64,000 nucleotides of DNA from Elymus sibiricus (taxonomy: Eukaryota; Streptophyta; Magnoliopsida; Poales; Poaceae): contig CM077668.1 in NCBI GenBank assembly GCA_039707655.1, forward strand, positions 402,796,130-402,860,129, written 5' to 3'. Below, piece after piece: positions 61,520 through 64,000 of the stretch. Each line of letters opens with the position of its first letter. Position 1 is the stretch's first letter. A model generated the notes under the pieces. It saw only the letters and a program-made list of their open reading frames with translations, made no database searches and was not told the origin of the DNA. A program made the position numbers and the translations under genes.

Positions 61520-63931
61520 TCAAAGTTGAGTTGCCGAACACCTTTCTGCTTGAAGTTGAGACTGAAGAAGTCGAACTAATTCAGGCAGCGAATTCTGCGA
61601 GCTTGTGTGACTGCTAGTCTCAAGTAACTTGAACACTGCATCAAGACATGATTTTGGGGTTGTCTCGCTATCTTCAAGATGTTTTTCCTTCTTTGCTGCA
61701 ATATATGTTGGGTTTGTCTCATGGCCTTCAGCAGACTTGTGCACGCCATCAGGCATATCACCTTGAAACTAGCAGAGAGATGATAGGTTTTGCACGTATA
61801 TAAACAAAGATGGTAACTGTGCTGTCAATTCCATCCAATTTCAAATTAGAAAATAAAGAGACAGTTTAAAATGTCAATAGCATAATTTGGTATTGTTCAT
61901 AATGCGGGGAGCTTCACCACACTATTGGATTACCATATCAACAAAACAAGCACAGATGCAGGGCAAAAGACAATCATTGTATCTATTTGGTTAATGTGCA
62001 TGGCATGCTGTTCATATCATCAGCCAGATCAGTAAGATAAAGTAGGAAATGACAAGGTATAAATGTGGGCTGCTTCACCACACACTGGATTATAGATCAA
62101 CAAAAACAAGCACACATGCAGGGCTAAAGAAAATCATTGGATCTGTATTGAGTAATGTGTATGGTATGAATAAGTAATTTGGTTTTACAACTAAAACTTG
62201 GAAGTTACAGTTGTTGGGAACATGCATTTTGATAGAAACTACAAACTAAACAGCAGTTGATGATGGGGAGTATGAGCAAATTAAACAGCAGTTGAGGATA
62301 AAGGCTTTAGAAAGAGTGACTTACATTAACAGTTAACACCGGCTCTATAATGCCCTTCTCCATGTCAAGGGAAGGATAACTCAACAATTTCAGCACAGAA
62401 TCTTCTTCATAAGCATTGCCTGTACTCTACATTTTGTAGAGAGTAATTATAGATATGATAATACTGGAAGGGATAGAGGACAATGAAGATAAGATGCAGA
62501 TTGATGCTACATAATCAACTACCCATCCATGCAAGTACAAGCGTTACAGGACAAAATGTACTGACAAGGGCAATGGGCTACACTTCTGCACTGGCATTGT
62601 CTGTGTATTCAACTTTTTGGTAAGATTAAATATAGATCTGATATTTTTTAGTAAATGGTGGGCGAGGGAGATAAGATGCAGAGTAATGCTACACAATGAA
62701 CCAATCCCTCCTTCCCATAATATAAGAGTGTTTTGTACACTGGTGTACTGTACAGAACGATCTTATATTATGGGACGAAGGGAGTAGCTATTAACATAAG
62801 TACAGTGATACAAGACGTTCGGTCCTGACAAGAGGAGTGCGGACCTAAACCTCTTCAAGAGCATTGGGTTGATTCTAAATTTATGTAAGAGTCGATACGG
62901 ATCTTATAATGTCCACCAAATGGAGGATAAGGAGGCTAACATGTGTAGTGATGCTACATAATCAACCAGCTATGAAAGTAAGTATGCTGATACATGGCAA
63001 GAGGTACTCACAAGAGCAATGCAGTGTGCAGTATAGTTGCGAGATTCTATGGTCCCTTGAGAATGAATATTCTTCTGCAAACAGTTTTCATACAAGTGAG
63101 ACAGTAAGGCACATACAGAAATGTAGTTCAAACTGTGATGTGATATCGTAGACAGTACCTTACGCTGCAGACGAGACCAATGTGTAACAAGATTATTACA
63201 GTCATTGTCTACTAAATGTAGCACCGGAGACTTTACATAAATTTCGTTCAGAGGCTTTCCATCGAAGTGCGCTTGCCTCAGGTAGCAACGATACTTAATC
63301 ACCGCGTGCTTGAAAAGCGCAACCAAGCCTTGCTCGTCTTGACTATCCAGTTTGGTCCTCGCCTATTTAAAATAATGAAATCTTTAGTCTTTTGTCAGTA
63401 GTAACATAGGCACTTATTAGTAATTACCATGAATAACATTAGTACGTTACTTACACGTAAGTTGCGGAGGAAGATTGGAAATTGTTCTTTGTCTGTGCTA
63501 TAATCTTTCCATGAAGGAAAGATGGGCACAAAGTTCCTGACAACAATATAAGCTTGGTCTTCTAAACTGGGAAGAAATGGAATAGGGGTCCTATTTGCTG
63601 CAATTGGGGCTCTCTCTCGTTCGAAAAGGGATTTGGCAACTGGATTTGGTGTACTCTTTGCTGGAATGGAGGTTTTGCATCGTAGAGCTGGTGCTATGTC
63701 AACTGGCATTATCATACTGTTTTCTGCATTTGGGGTCTGCTGAGTTGGGGCATCAGAGATGGCTAGTGTTGTAGGGCTAGAGTCTGCTAGAGTTGGGGTT
63801 GTGTTTTGTGGGTCTGGTGATATTGCCACTACACCTAATGGGCTATGTGATTTATCAGGTGTCACTACCTTTTCCAAATACTTTGTTTGTGCTCCTTCGC
63901 GATCAGCAATCGCCCTGTTCCTTTTGAACGT
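61520..63931 (-). CDS. CACTA-borne multi-exon gene, 3' portion
   Basis: Four exons fit on the minus strand, all with phase 0 boundaries: 63931-63455 (AG / GTAAGT), 63362-63159 (AG / GTACTG), 62426-62325 (TAG / GTAAGT) and 61768-61520 (CTAG acceptor, ends in TGA). Together they give about 341 residues, with more exons beyond the window. The first exon is Pro/Thr/Ser-rich and ends 'FPIFLRNLR'. The second has 'ALFKHAVIKYRCYLRQAHFDG', and the last is Leu/Gln-rich and possibly coiled-coil. It is probably an accessory CACTA protein (TNPA/ORF1-like) by position. I recognise no catalytic domain. A frame continues past the TGA for about 20 codons, so that stop could be a recent nonsense change. Confidence 0.65.
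62704..62786. mobile_element. Stowaway MITE inside an intron
   Basis: About 83 bp, TCCCTCCTTCCCATAATATA...TATGGGACGAAGGGAGTA, forming a hairpin through CATAATATAAGA / TCTTATATTATG. It lies in the intron between the exons at 62426 and 63159 of the CACTA gene. Confidence 0.75.
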
Positions 63932-64000
63932 CTGATACACAAGAACAACATTTAAATGGAGAAATATGGTATAATGACAGATGGAATATGTGCTGAAAAT

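Larger units (their letters stand above)
59789..64000. mobile_element. CACTA element, left end (continues beyond window)
   Basis: Begins CACTACAAAAAACACACTTT (59789), directly after ACT. The first 250 bp hold repeated GTCATGGAAGTG / CTTCCATGAC words. A GGCC-rich subterminal array follows to about 61080, then a multi-exon gene on the minus strand. The right end is not in the window. The terminal sequence is of a kind common in Triticeae (Jorge/Caspar-like, from memory). Confidence 0.8.

Overview
The window is nuclear DNA of a grass, most likely a Triticeae species (wheat, Aegilops or a close relative). This is inferred from the transposons: CACTA elements with 'CACTAC' termini and GC-rich subterminal repeats, a BARE/Angela-type Copia element, Stowaway- and Tourist-type MITEs, and LINE 3' ends of a familiar Triticeae type. 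The genes have plant features (TATA box, introns, a CC-type glutaredoxin, an F-box protein). No prokaryotic, organellar or rRNA/tRNA signal was seen.

Layout. 1-367: GC-rich flank. 368-4068: a CACTA element with TSD TCT, carrying a four-exon gene and a long perfect hairpin. 2914-20422 and 20423-37938: two head-to-tail copies of a 17.5-kb segment, about 99.9% identical by my reading, with 'CATGTT' at all three junctions. Each copy runs from the right third of the CACTA element through MITEs, a CC-type glutaredoxin gene, an F-box gene (opposite strand), a hAT-like element, Copia and LINE fragments, and the first 2.2 kb of an LTR element. 35705-50508: the complete form of that LTR element (TSD TCTAC, about 420-bp LTRs, no recognisable coding region), itself holding a 9.6-kb BARE/Angela-type Copia (39006-48582, TSD TCCTG). 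It lies inside an older Copia whose LTR is at 50640-52134. 52690-59009: a 3'-truncated Gypsy (5' LTR, gag, protease, RT, RNase H, all on the minus strand and broken). 59010-59788: a fragment of a second Gypsy. 59789-64000: the left end of another CACTA element with a GGCC-rich subterminal array and a multi-exon gene that runs off the window.

The only non-transposon genes I can defend are the glutaredoxin and the F-box gene, present twice. In copy 2 both are open (25112-25420 and 26513-27670). In copy 1 each carries a one-base homopolymer indel that breaks the frame. Both glutaredoxin copies also stop just before the usual C-terminal tryptophan.

Order of events from hand-counted divergence: the LTR element entered the Copia (LTR difference about 1.7-1.9%), the BARE/Angela-type element entered it (about 1.1-1.2%), then the tandem duplication followed (about 0.1%).
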